64,000 nt of DNA from Nocardia cyriacigeorgica (GTDB lineage: Bacteria > Actinomycetota > Actinomycetes > Mycobacteriales > Mycobacteriaceae). The stretch's first letter is position 1; every line of letters begins with the position of its first letter. Positions 47,777-56,631 of the stretch are shown here, one piece after another. The translations under genes and the position numbers were made by a program. Under the pieces are notes generated by a model, which was not told where the DNA came from, did not search any database, and worked only from the letters and a program-made list of their open reading frames with translations. The stretch is from assembly GCF_029868385.1 (NCBI RefSeq), contig NZ_JARWNX010000024.1, forward strand, positions 81,826-145,825. The letters are read 5' to 3'.

Positions 47777-49327
47777 TCAGGCCGGGCAGGCGGTACCGTC
47801 GGCGGGCAGTTTCGCGTCCTTCAGATACTCGACCACGGCCCGCTGGGCGCACCCGGAGTGATTCGACACCGGATGTCCGTACCCCTGCCAGGTGAGCGTG
47901 GCATTGCGGGCGCCCGCACGCCCGAGCGCGCCGGTGACCGATGCCTGTCCGCTACCACTGACCGGATCGGCGACCCCGGCCAGCACCAGAACCGGCAGCT
48001 CGAGCTTTTCCGGCGACGCGGGCGGGGTGAGCACCGGCCAGGCCGAGCAGCTCAGCAGCGATATCGCCGCGGCACGGCCGAACACCGGGTACTTGCCGCC
48101 CCAGTCCTGCGACAGCTCGGCGGCCTTGCCCGCGGTGGGCGGCTGCTGGGAGTCGGTGCAGCCGTTGACGAACTGGCCGTCATCGGCGGTGGCCGAGGTC
48201 TCGCGCTGGATCAGGGTCCGCAGCGCTGCCGGATCGCCGCCGTCGGCCGCCGACAGCGCGTCGGCGAGTTCGGCGACCCGGCTGGCCTGATCACTGCGCG
48301 GGCTGCCGAGGAAACCGGTGATCGCGGTGAGTACGGCGTTTGCCGAGATGTCGCCGAGATCCCCGGCGGCGGCCTTGCCGACGAGTCCGGTGACCGTTGC
48401 CCGCGGGTCCGGCCCCAGTGAACAACCCATCCCGACACAGCGCTGCGCGAATGCGGTCAGTGCCGCTTCGGCGCCCTGCACCTGCTGTTCGCTCCTGGTC
48501 ACCGCGTCGACGCCCACCGCATGCGGTGAATCGAGCACCAGCCGGGCCAGGTGATCACCGAACTTGCGGGCATAGGCCATGGCGACCAGCGCACCGTTGC
48601 CGGCGCCGAGCAGCGAAATGCGCTCGACCTGCCATTGTTTGCGCAGCTGCTCGATATCGTCAGCGGCGTGCGCGGCGTCGAAGGTCCCGTCGTAGGGCTG
48701 GAGGAAATCGCGGCAGGCGATGGTGGCGTCCTGGCTCAGCTCGGCCATCGTGGCGATCTGGTCGCCGCCGGGCGCGAACTGCGCGTTGTCGTGCATCTCG
48801 GTGCGGATCTCGGGCGGCAGGCAGTCGATCGGCTGTGAACTGCCGATACCGCGTCGATCCACCGCGACGATCGGGCGCTGCGCCAGGATCGCGTTCGCGG
48901 GCCCGACCGCGAGCCCGGCCAGGGTCGCGGTGGACGAGCGGTCCACCCCGGAGGTGAGCACCAGCGGCGCCGCGTCGGCGGGGGTCTGCGGCAGGCGGGC
49001 CCGGATGGCGCCGTTGCGGAAGGAACCGAGGATGGCGCCCGAGGCGTCGATGGGGGTCGAATACTCGGCGCATTCGAGCAGCAGGCCCTCCGGCGCCGGT
49101 CCGAGACCGAGCAGATCGAGGGTCGGTGTGGTGCATTCGCGCCAGTTCAGATCCGTCTTGGGCACCTCCGCCTCGGGCGGCGGCGCGTCCGCGGCCGAAG
49201 TGGTGGCCTCGCCCGCGACCGGCGGACGTTCGATGGCCACGCCGGGGCGATCCGAGGGTCCGGCCCCGCATCCGGCGATCATGATCGAAAGTGTCGAGGC
49301 CAGCACCACGGCCCGAGTCCAGCGCAT
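47777..49327 (-). CDS. Alpha/beta-hydrolase-like lipoprotein (Rv2672-like), nucleophile lost
   Basis: 516 residues. A signal peptide with lipobox IMIAGC places the mature N-terminal Cys20 on the outside. The protease/hydrolase family (TAP-like) core includes IVAVDRRGIGSSQPID and the C-terminal YGHPVSNHSGCAQRAVVEYL. The nucleophile elbow is GAGNG (241-245), where active relatives have GxSxG, so residue 243 is Gly, not Ser. The Asp (GVADPVSGSG) and His (YGHPV) are kept. Either a non-catalytic role or an unusual mechanism. Equivalent to Rv2672. Confidence 0.85.
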   Translation of the reverse strand: MRWTRAVVLASTLSIMIAGCGAGPSDRPGVAIERPPVAGEATTSAADAPPPEAEVPKTDLNWRECTTPTLDLLGLGPAPEGLLLECAEYSTPIDASGAILGSFRNGAIRARLPQTPADAAPLVLTSGVDRSSTATLAGLAVGPANAILAQRPIVAVDRRGIGSSQPIDCLPPEIRTEMHDNAQFAPGGDQIATMAELSQDATIACRDFLQPYDGTFDAAHAADDIEQLRKQWQVERISLLGAGNGALVAMAYARKFGDHLARLVLDSPHAVGVDAVTRSEQQVQGAEAALTAFAQRCVGMGCSLGPDPRATVTGLVGKAAAGDLGDISANAVLTAITGFLGSPRSDQASRVAELADALSAADGGDPAALRTLIQRETSATADDGQFVNGCTDSQQPPTAGKAAELSQDWGGKYPVFGRAAAISLLSCSAWPVLTPPASPEKLELPVLVLAGVADPVSGSGQASVTGALGRAGARNATLTWQGYGHPVSNHSGCAQRAVVEYLKDAKLPADGTACPA

Positions 49328-49359
49328 GCGTTACACCCTGCCAGGTCTCGTGCCGTGTT

Positions 49360-50226
49360 TCACACAGGCCCTCGGCTGCGCACCCACCGGATGAGCATCG
49401 TGGCATCGTCGTCGAGCAGGATATGGGCCGGTGTCATCGCGGTGTGGAACTCCTCGCGTGACAGCGAGATTCGTCGCGCGGTGCCGCCGATCAGCACCGG
49501 CGAAGTGGTCAGGCACAGTTCGTCGACACAGCCCGCCGCCAGCAGGTCGCCGAACAGATGGGGTCCGCCCTCGCACAACACCCGCCGCAACCCGCGGTCG
49601 GCCAGCGCACCGAGTATGTCCTGCGGGGACACCGCGACATCGCCCGCCTCGATCACCTCCGCGCCCGCGTCGGCGAGCTGCTGTTTGCGGTCGGCCGGGG
49701 CCGCGGCGGTCGTGATGATCAGCGGCGCGCTGGTACGCGGGTTCGGCGCCCGGTCACCGCCGGGACCGGTCTGGTCGTCCGAGGTCTCGGTGGTTGCCTC
49801 ACCGGACGTGCCGGGAGTCGCCTGGTCGCCGCCGGTGAACAGCCGCCCGGCCGCGTCGAGGGCGGCGCTGGCGGTCACCACCGCGATGGGCGGGGGCGCG
49901 CCGTCGGGGTGCCCACCGAGCCCGAGATCGTGCAGACGCCGGCGGAGCGCGGGATCGGTGCTGGCGGGACCGTAGTTCTCCGCACGTGCGGTGCCCGCCC
50001 CGATCAGCACGACATCGGCCAGTTCGCGCAGCAGCGCGAAGATCCGGTGGTCGGCGTCGGTGCCCAATCCACCCGACACCCCGCCGCTGGTGGCGGCGCC
50101 ATCGATACTGGAGACGAAATTGACTCGCACCCATGGCCGGTCGAGTTCGCCGGGATAGCCGTAGAGCCGGGCGAGTTCGTCGTCGGTGAGTCCTGTGAGC
50201 TGGATCGCATTGTGGATACGCTGCAT
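49360..50226 (-). CDS. RibD C-terminal-domain reductase family protein
   Basis: 288 residues. A dihydrofolate-reductase-like fold (RibD_C): WVRVNFVSSIDGAATSGG, ELADVVLIGAGTARAENYGP, RRVLCEGGPHLFGDLLAAG. The M. tuberculosis homologue Rv2671 can reduce folate-type substrates in vitro (from memory). No deaminase domain is present, so it is not a full RibD. A Gly/Thr/Asp-rich insert sits at about 133-168. ATG 50226 is used; GTG 50232 also possible. Divergent from zapE. Confidence 0.88.
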   Translation of the reverse strand: MQRIHNAIQLTGLTDDELARLYGYPGELDRPWVRVNFVSSIDGAATSGGVSGGLGTDADHRIFALLRELADVVLIGAGTARAENYGPASTDPALRRRLHDLGLGGHPDGAPPPIAVVTASAALDAAGRLFTGGDQATPGTSGEATTETSDDQTGPGGDRAPNPRTSAPLIITTAAAPADRKQQLADAGAEVIEAGDVAVSPQDILGALADRGLRRVLCEGGPHLFGDLLAAGCVDELCLTTSPVLIGGTARRISLSREEFHTAMTPAHILLDDDATMLIRWVRSRGPV

Positions 50227-50261
50227 GAACACAGATCACACCACGTCATTAGGCTTCGCCC

Positions 50262-51278
50262 ATGCAAGAACGCCTCGTCGATCGCCATCCTGAGGTCCCG
50301 GCGGATCAACTCGTCGCCCAGATGGTCCCCCCACCCATGTTCGACGAGGTCAGCTTCGCCTCCTACATCCCGGATCCGAACGAACCGAGCCAGGCCGCCG
50401 CAGTGCACAAGGCCGAGGAATTCTCCGGGCAGGTCGCCAAGATCCACAAGGCCGCCTCGAAGAAGAGCCTGTTCGGTAAGAAGAAGCAGGTCGACGGGGC
50501 CGGGCTCTACCTCGACGGCGGATTCGGCGTCGGCAAGACCCATCTGCTCGCCTCGATCTTCCACAGTGCGCCCGCGCCGAAATCGTTCGGCACGTTCGGC
50601 GAACTCACCAACCTGGTCGGTGCGCTCGGATTCACCAATGCCGTAGAGCGGCTCAGCGCCAACAGCGTGCTGTGCATCGACGAATTCGAACTCGACGATC
50701 CGGGCGACACCATGCTGGTCTCGCGCCTGCTGACCGAATTGTCGGCCAGCGGCGTATCCATCGCCGCGACCTCCAACACCCTGCCCGGGCAGCTCGGCGA
50801 GGGCCGGTTCGCCGCACAGGACTTCATGCGCGAGATCAAGAAACTCGGCGCGATCTTCCAGGCTGTACGCGTGGACGGCCCCGACTACCGGCACCGCGAT
50901 CTGCCGCCCGCACCAGAACCCACCTCGCGGGAGGAACTCGCCGAACGCGCCGCCGCCACCCCCGGATCGACGCTGGACGATTACGACCAGCTGCTGAAAC
51001 ACCTGAGCACCCTGCACCCGTCCAAGTACGGCGCGCTGATCTCCGGCGTGCCCGCGGTCTACATCGAGAACGTGCACCCGGTGACCGATCAGGCCGTGGC
51101 GCTGCGGATCGTGGTACTGGCCGACCGCCTCTACGACGCCAGCGTGCCCGTCACCGTATCCGGCGCGAAACTGGACGAGATCTTCTCCCAGGAGATGCTC
51201 GATGGTGGCTACCGCAAGAAGTATCTGCGTGCCATCTCCCGGCTGCTGGCGCTGTCGCGGTTCGAAGTGACTGCCTGA
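50262..51278 (+). CDS. zapE: Cell division protein ZapE (AFG1-like ATPase)
   Basis: 338 residues. AAA+ core with Walker A GGFGVGKTH (86-94) and Walker B VLCIDEFELDD (137-145), then an arginine-finger-like AISRLLALSRFE at the C-terminus. ZapE interacts with FtsZ and modulates the division ring; the family also includes mitochondrial AFG1. TAGGCT at 50250-50255 precedes the ATG by six bases, consistent with a leaderless transcript. Equivalent to Rv2670c. Confidence 0.93.
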   Translation: MQERLVDRHPEVPADQLVAQMVPPPMFDEVSFASYIPDPNEPSQAAAVHKAEEFSGQVAKIHKAASKKSLFGKKKQVDGAGLYLDGGFGVGKTHLLASIFHSAPAPKSFGTFGELTNLVGALGFTNAVERLSANSVLCIDEFELDDPGDTMLVSRLLTELSASGVSIAATSNTLPGQLGEGRFAAQDFMREIKKLGAIFQAVRVDGPDYRHRDLPPAPEPTSREELAERAAATPGSTLDDYDQLLKHLSTLHPSKYGALISGVPAVYIENVHPVTDQAVALRIVVLADRLYDASVPVTVSGAKLDEIFSQEMLDGGYRKKYLRAISRLLALSRFEVTA

Positions 51279-51402
51279 GCCGGGCGGCGACTCGCCGAAA
51301 CGGGTTGACCGCGCGGTATCCGGCTTGGTTTGCTGAGCGGGAATTGCCGTGGGTGCCGCGCCTGGTCGCCGGGCACCACGAGCCGATGAGGGGAGCTTCG
51401 CC

Positions 51403-52230
51403 ATGGTCAACCGTTCCACCATGGTCGGTCACGGGCTGCGTATCCCGATCGCGCTGGTCGCGGGCGCGGCCATCGCGTTCGGTCCGGCGGCCGGTATCGC
51501 GCCCGCCGATCCGCCTGCCACGTCCAACACCGTGGCCGTCGACCGCTCCCTGCATTTGGAGGGCGCCCGCAACGCGCGCGATCTCGGCGGCTACCGCACT
51601 ATCGACGGCCGGACGGTGCGCACCGGTCTGGTGTTCCGCACCGACCAGCTCGATCGCCTCACCCCCGCGGACCTGGCCGAACTGACCAGACGCAACGTTC
51701 GTGACGTCGACGATCTGCGCACCGTCTACGAGCGCGCACTCGCCCCCGACCGGATTCCGGCCGGTGCGCGGGCGAACTGGTACGACGTGATCGGCGGTGC
51801 GCCGCTACCGGAGCTGGTGTCCAGTCTGGCCGGTGGCGGCGATATGTACCGCGCCTTCATCACCGCGCCGGGCGCCGATGCCGCCTTCGCCTCGGTGGTG
51901 CGCGATGTGATCGCCAACGCCGAGGCCGACGACGGTGGCGCCGTGCTGTTCCACTGCACGGCGGGCAAGGATCGCACCGGCTGGGCGGCGGCGGTGCTGT
52001 TGACCATCCTCGGCGTCGACCGCGCCACCGTGACCGAGGACTATCTGCTGTCCAACGAGTACCGTGGCGCCGCACCGGGCGATCTGCTCAACGGTGTCGA
52101 AGCGTCCTGGCTCGATGCGGCCTTCGATCAGGCCATCGCCGAGTACGGCAGCTTCGACAACTACGTCCGCACCGGCCTCGGTCTCACCGATCCCGAGATC
52201 GCCACGCTGAAGGCGCGCCTGCTGGCCTGA
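51403..52230 (+). CDS. Secreted tyrosine-protein phosphatase (PtpB-like fold)
   Basis: 275 residues from ATG 51403 with GAGGGGAG upstream. A signal peptide is likely: GLRIPIALVAGAAIAFGPAA then a cleavable APADPPA. The phosphatase signature HCTAGKDRTG is at 184-193 (Cys185, Arg191), and NARDLGGYRT near residue 57 is typical of this PtpB/dual-specificity group. Extracytoplasmic phosphotyrosine or phosphoinositide substrates are possible. The gene is not part of the conserved mycobacterial block here. It is convergent with the GNAT gene, 11 bases between stops. Confidence 0.9.
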   Translation: MVNRSTMVGHGLRIPIALVAGAAIAFGPAAGIAPADPPATSNTVAVDRSLHLEGARNARDLGGYRTIDGRTVRTGLVFRTDQLDRLTPADLAELTRRNVRDVDDLRTVYERALAPDRIPAGARANWYDVIGGAPLPELVSSLAGGGDMYRAFITAPGADAAFASVVRDVIANAEADDGGAVLFHCTAGKDRTGWAAAVLLTILGVDRATVTEDYLLSNEYRGAAPGDLLNGVEASWLDAAFDQAIAEYGSFDNYVRTGLGLTDPEIATLKARLLA

Positions 52231-52241
52231 TCGTCGGCCGG

Positions 52242-52781
52242 TCAGAACACCAGCCGCAGCACGTAATCGTGGTGCACCTGGTTGCCGACGGTGAAGGTTT
52301 TGGTGCCGACTCGTTCGAAGCCGTACTTGGCGTAGAAGCGCTGCGCGCGGAGGTTTTCCTGATTGACCCCGAGCCAGATACCCGGATAGCCGTCCTCGCG
52401 GGCGCGGTCGAGCGCGGCCCGCATCAAGGCGGTGGACACCCCGGTCCCGTGATGGCCGGGCAGGACATACATCTTGCTGATCTCGACGACCGGATGCAGA
52501 CCCACCGCCGCCGCGACCTCGGGATCGCTCGGCTCGCCGCCGAACAACATCGCATAGCCGACGATTTCACCGCCCGACACTGCCTTGAGTACCGTGCGCG
52601 CCGGATCGGACAGATATTCGCCGAACCGCTCCCCGGACAGCACCTCGGCGATGAAGATCTCGATATCGTCGGCGGTCGCGTCGGGCGGACACGCGAGTGG
52701 GAAGGTCGCCGCGGCGACATCGCTGAGCGCCTCGGCGTCCCACAACCCGGCCCGATCGACGGTGACTGGGGTGTTGCTCAT
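52242..52781 (-). CDS. GNAT family N-acetyltransferase
   Basis: 179 residues from ATG 52781. The acetyl-CoA motif is EISKMYVLPGHHGTGVSTAL (motif A) followed by GYPGIWLGVNQENLRAQRFY and the C-terminal YAKYGFERVGTKTF. Substrate unknown. Equivalent to Rv2669, which closes the conserved block. A longer frame to 52826 has no supporting start. Confidence 0.9.
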   Translation of the reverse strand: MSNTPVTVDRAGLWDAEALSDVAAATFPLACPPDATADDIEIFIAEVLSGERFGEYLSDPARTVLKAVSGGEIVGYAMLFGGEPSDPEVAAAVGLHPVVEISKMYVLPGHHGTGVSTALMRAALDRAREDGYPGIWLGVNQENLRAQRFYAKYGFERVGTKTFTVGNQVHHDYVLRLVF

Positions 52782-52894
52782 ATGTCCAGTAAACACGAAC
52801 AGGGGTCGATTCCAGTCCCCATGCATGGGCCGTGCCGACCCCCTGACCGGGGCTCCGCTTTGCTGGCGGGCCGTGGCGACGTAGTCTCCTGCCC

Positions 52895-54424
52895 ATGAGG
52901 AGCGGGAACCGTATCGGAATCGTCGGTGCGGGTATCGCAGGTTTGGCCTGCGCGAAAGTGCTGAGTCGGGCGGGCTTTTCGGTCGAGGTGTTCGACCGCG
53001 CCCCCGACGTCGGCGGGGTGTGGAGTGCCACCAGGCGATACCCGGGTCTGCGTGCGCAAACGAGCAAGCACACCTACCACTTCTCCGACCATCCCATGCC
53101 CGCCGAATGGCCGCGCGTGCCCGACGGGCAGCAGATGCAGGAGTATCTGGCCGGATATGTGCACCGGTTCGGCTTCGAGAACGCGCTGCGGTTGCGTACC
53201 GAGGTCGTGGCGGCCGATCCGGTCGACGGTGGCTGGTTGCTGGAGATTCGCGACGGCGACGGCATCCACCGCACCTCCTGCGATCACCTCGTGGTCGCCA
53301 ACGGCGTGTCCAGTGAGCCCGCGATGCCGTACTTCCGTGGTGAGGACGCCTATCAGGCCGGGGGTGGTGCGCTCGGGCATGCGTCGCAGTTCGTCGACGT
53401 GGAGGCCGTGCGCGATCAGAACGTCGTCATCGTCGGCTACGGCCGCTCGGCCTGCGATCTGGCCGAGGCCGTCAGCCAGGTCGCGGCCTCGACCACGGTG
53501 GTGGCGCGCCGGTTGACCTGGAAGCTGCCACGCACCCTGGCCAAAGGCGTCGACGCCGAGCGGCTCATGCTCACCAGGGCCGGTGCGGCCCACTTCCGGC
53601 ATCAGGAGCCCGGCCGCTTCGAACGCTTCCTGCACGGTCCCGGCCGCTCGTTCCGGGAGAGCAACCTGGATCTGGTCCAGGCGCTGGCCGCCAAACGCCT
53701 GCGGCTCGGCGAACTCGGACTGATGCCGCAGGGCCGGATCGAGGAGATCGCCGACCAGTCGGTCAGCGTCGCCACCGAGGGCTTCTACGAGCAGGTCGCC
53801 GAGGGGCGGATCAGTGTCCGTCGCGAGTCGACGATCGCCGAACTGCACGCCGGACCCGCCGGGCCGACCGCGATCCTGTCCGACGGTGAGCGGATCGCCG
53901 CCGATATCGTCGTCTGCGCCACCGGTTTCCAGCAGCGGGTGCCGTTCCTGACCCCCTACATCCAACGCCAGCTCACCGACGACAACGGCAACTTCCGGCT
54001 GTATCGCCATATCCTGCCGCTCGGCGTACCCCATCTGACCTTCGCCGGATACAACTCGTCGCTGATCAGCGCGCTCGGCGCCGAGGTCGGTGCACACTGG
54101 ACCGCCGCACTGCTCACCGGTGATCTGACCCTGCCCAGCGCCGAGGCGATGGCCGAGCACACCGACCGTCGGCTGGCCTGGCTGCACGAGAGCACCGGCG
54201 GCAAACACGCGCACGGCACCGCCATCGAACCGTTCGCCATCCAGAACCTCGACGACATGATGGCCGATATGGGCGTGAAGCTGTCCAGAGGCGCCCGTGC
54301 GGCGCAATGGGTGCGCCCGATCCGTCCGGCCGCCTATCAGGTGCTCGGCAACCGCCGATCCGCCGTCGCACCCCCGCGCGGCGGCGCGCCCGTCGCGGAG
54401 GGCGTGTACGCGGGCGACGCCTGA
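52895..54424 (+). CDS. Flavin-containing monooxygenase / FAD-NAD(P) oxidoreductase
   Basis: 509 residues. FAD-binding GIVGAGIAGLACAKVL at about 8-23 and NAD(P)-binding VIVGYGRSACDLAEAV at about 175-190 give the two Rossmann motifs of class B monooxygenases; VCATGFQQRVP matches the FATGY-like motif. The TSKHTYHFSDHPMP region is the usual FMO fingerprint. Likely a dimethylaniline- or steroid-type oxygenase; substrate cannot be read. The LysR regulator lies 170 bases downstream, same strand. Confidence 0.88.
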   Translation: MRSGNRIGIVGAGIAGLACAKVLSRAGFSVEVFDRAPDVGGVWSATRRYPGLRAQTSKHTYHFSDHPMPAEWPRVPDGQQMQEYLAGYVHRFGFENALRLRTEVVAADPVDGGWLLEIRDGDGIHRTSCDHLVVANGVSSEPAMPYFRGEDAYQAGGGALGHASQFVDVEAVRDQNVVIVGYGRSACDLAEAVSQVAASTTVVARRLTWKLPRTLAKGVDAERLMLTRAGAAHFRHQEPGRFERFLHGPGRSFRESNLDLVQALAAKRLRLGELGLMPQGRIEEIADQSVSVATEGFYEQVAEGRISVRRESTIAELHAGPAGPTAILSDGERIAADIVVCATGFQQRVPFLTPYIQRQLTDDNGNFRLYRHILPLGVPHLTFAGYNSSLISALGAEVGAHWTAALLTGDLTLPSAEAMAEHTDRRLAWLHESTGGKHAHGTAIEPFAIQNLDDMMADMGVKLSRGARAAQWVRPIRPAAYQVLGNRRSAVAPPRGGAPVAEGVYAGDA

Positions 54425-54539
54425 CGCATGGCCCACCGCGGTGGTTCCGGTCGGTGCGGCGTGTCCGTCGGCGGCGATCGCCGAACCGTCCGGTGCGAGT
54501 CTGTGTAGCCGTCAGCGAACCCCGCCCGGTGGGCTTCGG

Positions 54540-54557
54540 CTTGCCGTGAGCGGCAAG
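54540..54557. promoter_or_regulatory. Palindrome upstream of LysR gene
   Basis: CTTGCCG-TGAG-CGGCAAG, perfect 7-bp arms, 38 bases before the GTG start of the LysR gene. Could be its autoregulatory operator or a small terminator for the monooxygenase transcript. Confidence 0.4.
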
Positions 54558-54594
54558 TTTGCCCAGCACTCGTTGCGGTGGTGATAATCCGCCG

Positions 54595-55569
54595 GTGGAG
54601 TCGCTGGATATGAATCTGCTGGTGGCGCTGGACGCGTTGCTGGAGACCAACAGCGTGACGCTGGCCGCCGAACGGCTGCACACGTCCGCACCCGCGATGA
54701 GCCGGACGCTCGCGCGGCTACGCCGGGTGCTCGGTGATCCGCTGCTGGTGCGCGCGGGCCGCAATCTGGTGCCGACACCGCGGGCGCTGGAACTGCGCCA
54801 TGAGGTGAGCCGTCTGGTGGAGCAGGGACGCTCCCTGCTCACACCGCGGGCGGCGCTCGATCCCGCGACGCTCAAACGAGGCTTCACGATCCGGGCCGGT
54901 GACGGTGTCCTCGCCGAACTGGCCGCGCCGCTGCTGACCGCTGTCCGCGCCGAAGCACCCGGCGTCACCGTCCACTTCCTGCCCGATACCTCGGACGGCG
55001 CCACCGCGCTGCGCGAAGGACGGGCCGACGTGGAGGTGGGCGTCATCGACCACACCGACCCCGAGACCGTCGTACAGCACGTCCTGGTCGACCGGTGGAT
55101 CGGCGTGGCGGCCCCCGAACACCCGCTGATCACCGACCGGGTCACCGTCGCGGCCTACGCCGGTGCGGCGCATCTGAGCATTTCCCGGGTCGGCCGCGCC
55201 CGCGGCCCCATCGACGACCGGCTGGCCCTGCACGGACGCACCCGCCGCGTCGTCGCGACCGTCCCCGATCTGATCACCGCCCTGCTCGCCGTCCGCGCGG
55301 GCACGCTGGTCTGCCCGGCCCCGGCCCGCCTCAGCGCGACCCTGCTGCCGCCATTGGGCCTGTGCGCCTTCGACATTCCCCTTCCGCTGCCGGATATCTC
55401 CCTCGGCATGGCATGGCACCCGCGCAATACCGCCGACGGCGGCCATCTATGGTTGCGGGAGCTGATCCGCTCGATCCTGAAACGTGGCCCGGCCGCCGAA
55501 CCCGATGCGGACGCGGTCGACATCACACCGTGGCGGCAGGCGAGTCGCGGGCGAGTCGCATCTGGATAA
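54595..55569 (+). CDS. LysR family transcriptional regulator
   Basis: 324 residues from GTG 54595. N-terminal helix-turn-helix (LLVALDALLETNSVTLAAER, then TSAPAMSRTLARLRRVLGDP) and a periplasmic-binding-like effector domain (RADVEVGVIDHTDPETVVQH). ATG 54610 is a possible alternative. The neighbours suggest control of the upstream monooxygenase, which would be unusual for a LysR gene because they are not divergent. Effector unknown. Confidence 0.9.
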   Translation: MESLDMNLLVALDALLETNSVTLAAERLHTSAPAMSRTLARLRRVLGDPLLVRAGRNLVPTPRALELRHEVSRLVEQGRSLLTPRAALDPATLKRGFTIRAGDGVLAELAAPLLTAVRAEAPGVTVHFLPDTSDGATALREGRADVEVGVIDHTDPETVVQHVLVDRWIGVAAPEHPLITDRVTVAAYAGAAHLSISRVGRARGPIDDRLALHGRTRRVVATVPDLITALLAVRAGTLVCPAPARLSATLLPPLGLCAFDIPLPLPDISLGMAWHPRNTADGGHLWLRELIRSILKRGPAAEPDADAVDITPWRQASRGRVASG

Positions 55570-55662
55570 CGCCTGACGGTGAAAGGGTGGCGGGGACCGG
55601 CCGGTTGCCGCACCCTGGAAAGTGCCGGTCTGTGCCGGGCAGGTCGCTATGGGATGGGTTAG

Positions 55663-56631
55663 GTGGGTGGTCGCGTGCAGACGAAGCAGCGGACAGACAA
55701 TGCGTGCGGGCGCCGGGCAATCCTTGCCGATCTGGGAATATCGGATGGACCAGGGAAGACGCGCCAGGCACGTGAGTCACCGGCCGGTTACGGCTGCGGG
55801 TGCGCGCGGTGTGTGGCCGCGCAGTGGGATGTGCAGCGCCTCAAGTTCTGGCTGGCCGCGCGGATGCTCGCGTTCGGCGCCGATGAGGCCGTGGTAGACC
55901 GCCGCATCGGCTCGGTGACCGTCGACGTCTACTGGCGTAAAGGTGACAGCCGCTACGCCATCGAGGTGCGCACCGGCCCGCTCACCCAGGAGCTGGCGCA
56001 GGCGCATACGGATCGGTTGCGCGCCATCGGATTCAGCGGTGTGCTGTGGTTGTGCGCGCCCGGATTCTGGGTGGCGCAGCTGCCCGCGCTCGGCATCGAG
56101 GACCTCGAACCCAACGCCTGCGACTATCGCACCGTATCGGGTGTGTTGGAGATCGGCCCCGGCGGCGTGGTGACCCCGCGCCAGGAGCCCTACGAATTGC
56201 GCGAGTTCCTGCGTCAGTGGATCGATGGCGAAGTCGCGTGGGGTTACCGCGACGAGTTGAGGAAGGGATGGGCCTCGGTGACCGATTGGGAGCAGCACAC
56301 CAAAACGCAGGCGATGATGATCGCCAGGCAGCGCCAGGAACTGGTGAATCAGCGCACGGCCCTGGCCATGTCGCGGAAATCGGTGCGGGACAAGACCAAA
56401 CAGATCGCCAAGCTCACCCATCGGATGGAGCGCACCGAGAACTACGCGCAGAAGCATGCCGATGCGGTGGCCGAGGTGAACCGCAAACTCATCGACCAGC
56501 AGCGCACCGACCGGGCGTTACGCGCGGCGATCGGCAGGCTGCATCAGACCATCAACCATTGGCAGCTGATCACCATCTTCGCGATGATGCTGTTGGTGAC
56601 GTTCATGACCGCGGCGCTGGTGATGCGCTGA
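55663..56631 (+). CDS. Membrane-anchored CoiA-like nuclease-domain protein (uncharacterised)
   Basis: 322 residues, GTG start. A CGCARC motif (45-50) precedes a PD-(D/E)XK-like core: SVTVDVYWRKGDSRYAIEVR (D88, E101, with Arg103 in place of the usual Lys) and GFSGVLWLCAP, resembling the CoiA competence nuclease. A charged coiled coil runs about 215-297 and a single helix at about 300-320 (LITIFAMMLLVTFMTAALVM) ends the protein, so the nuclease part should lie on the cytoplasmic face. Function not known. The 3' end overlaps the convergent gene by 29 bases. Its family is a pattern-based guess. Confidence 0.75.
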   Translation: MGGRVQTKQRTDNACGRRAILADLGISDGPGKTRQARESPAGYGCGCARCVAAQWDVQRLKFWLAARMLAFGADEAVVDRRIGSVTVDVYWRKGDSRYAIEVRTGPLTQELAQAHTDRLRAIGFSGVLWLCAPGFWVAQLPALGIEDLEPNACDYRTVSGVLEIGPGGVVTPRQEPYELREFLRQWIDGEVAWGYRDELRKGWASVTDWEQHTKTQAMMIARQRQELVNQRTALAMSRKSVRDKTKQIAKLTHRMERTENYAQKHADAVAEVNRKLIDQQRTDRALRAAIGRLHQTINHWQLITIFAMMLLVTFMTAALVMR

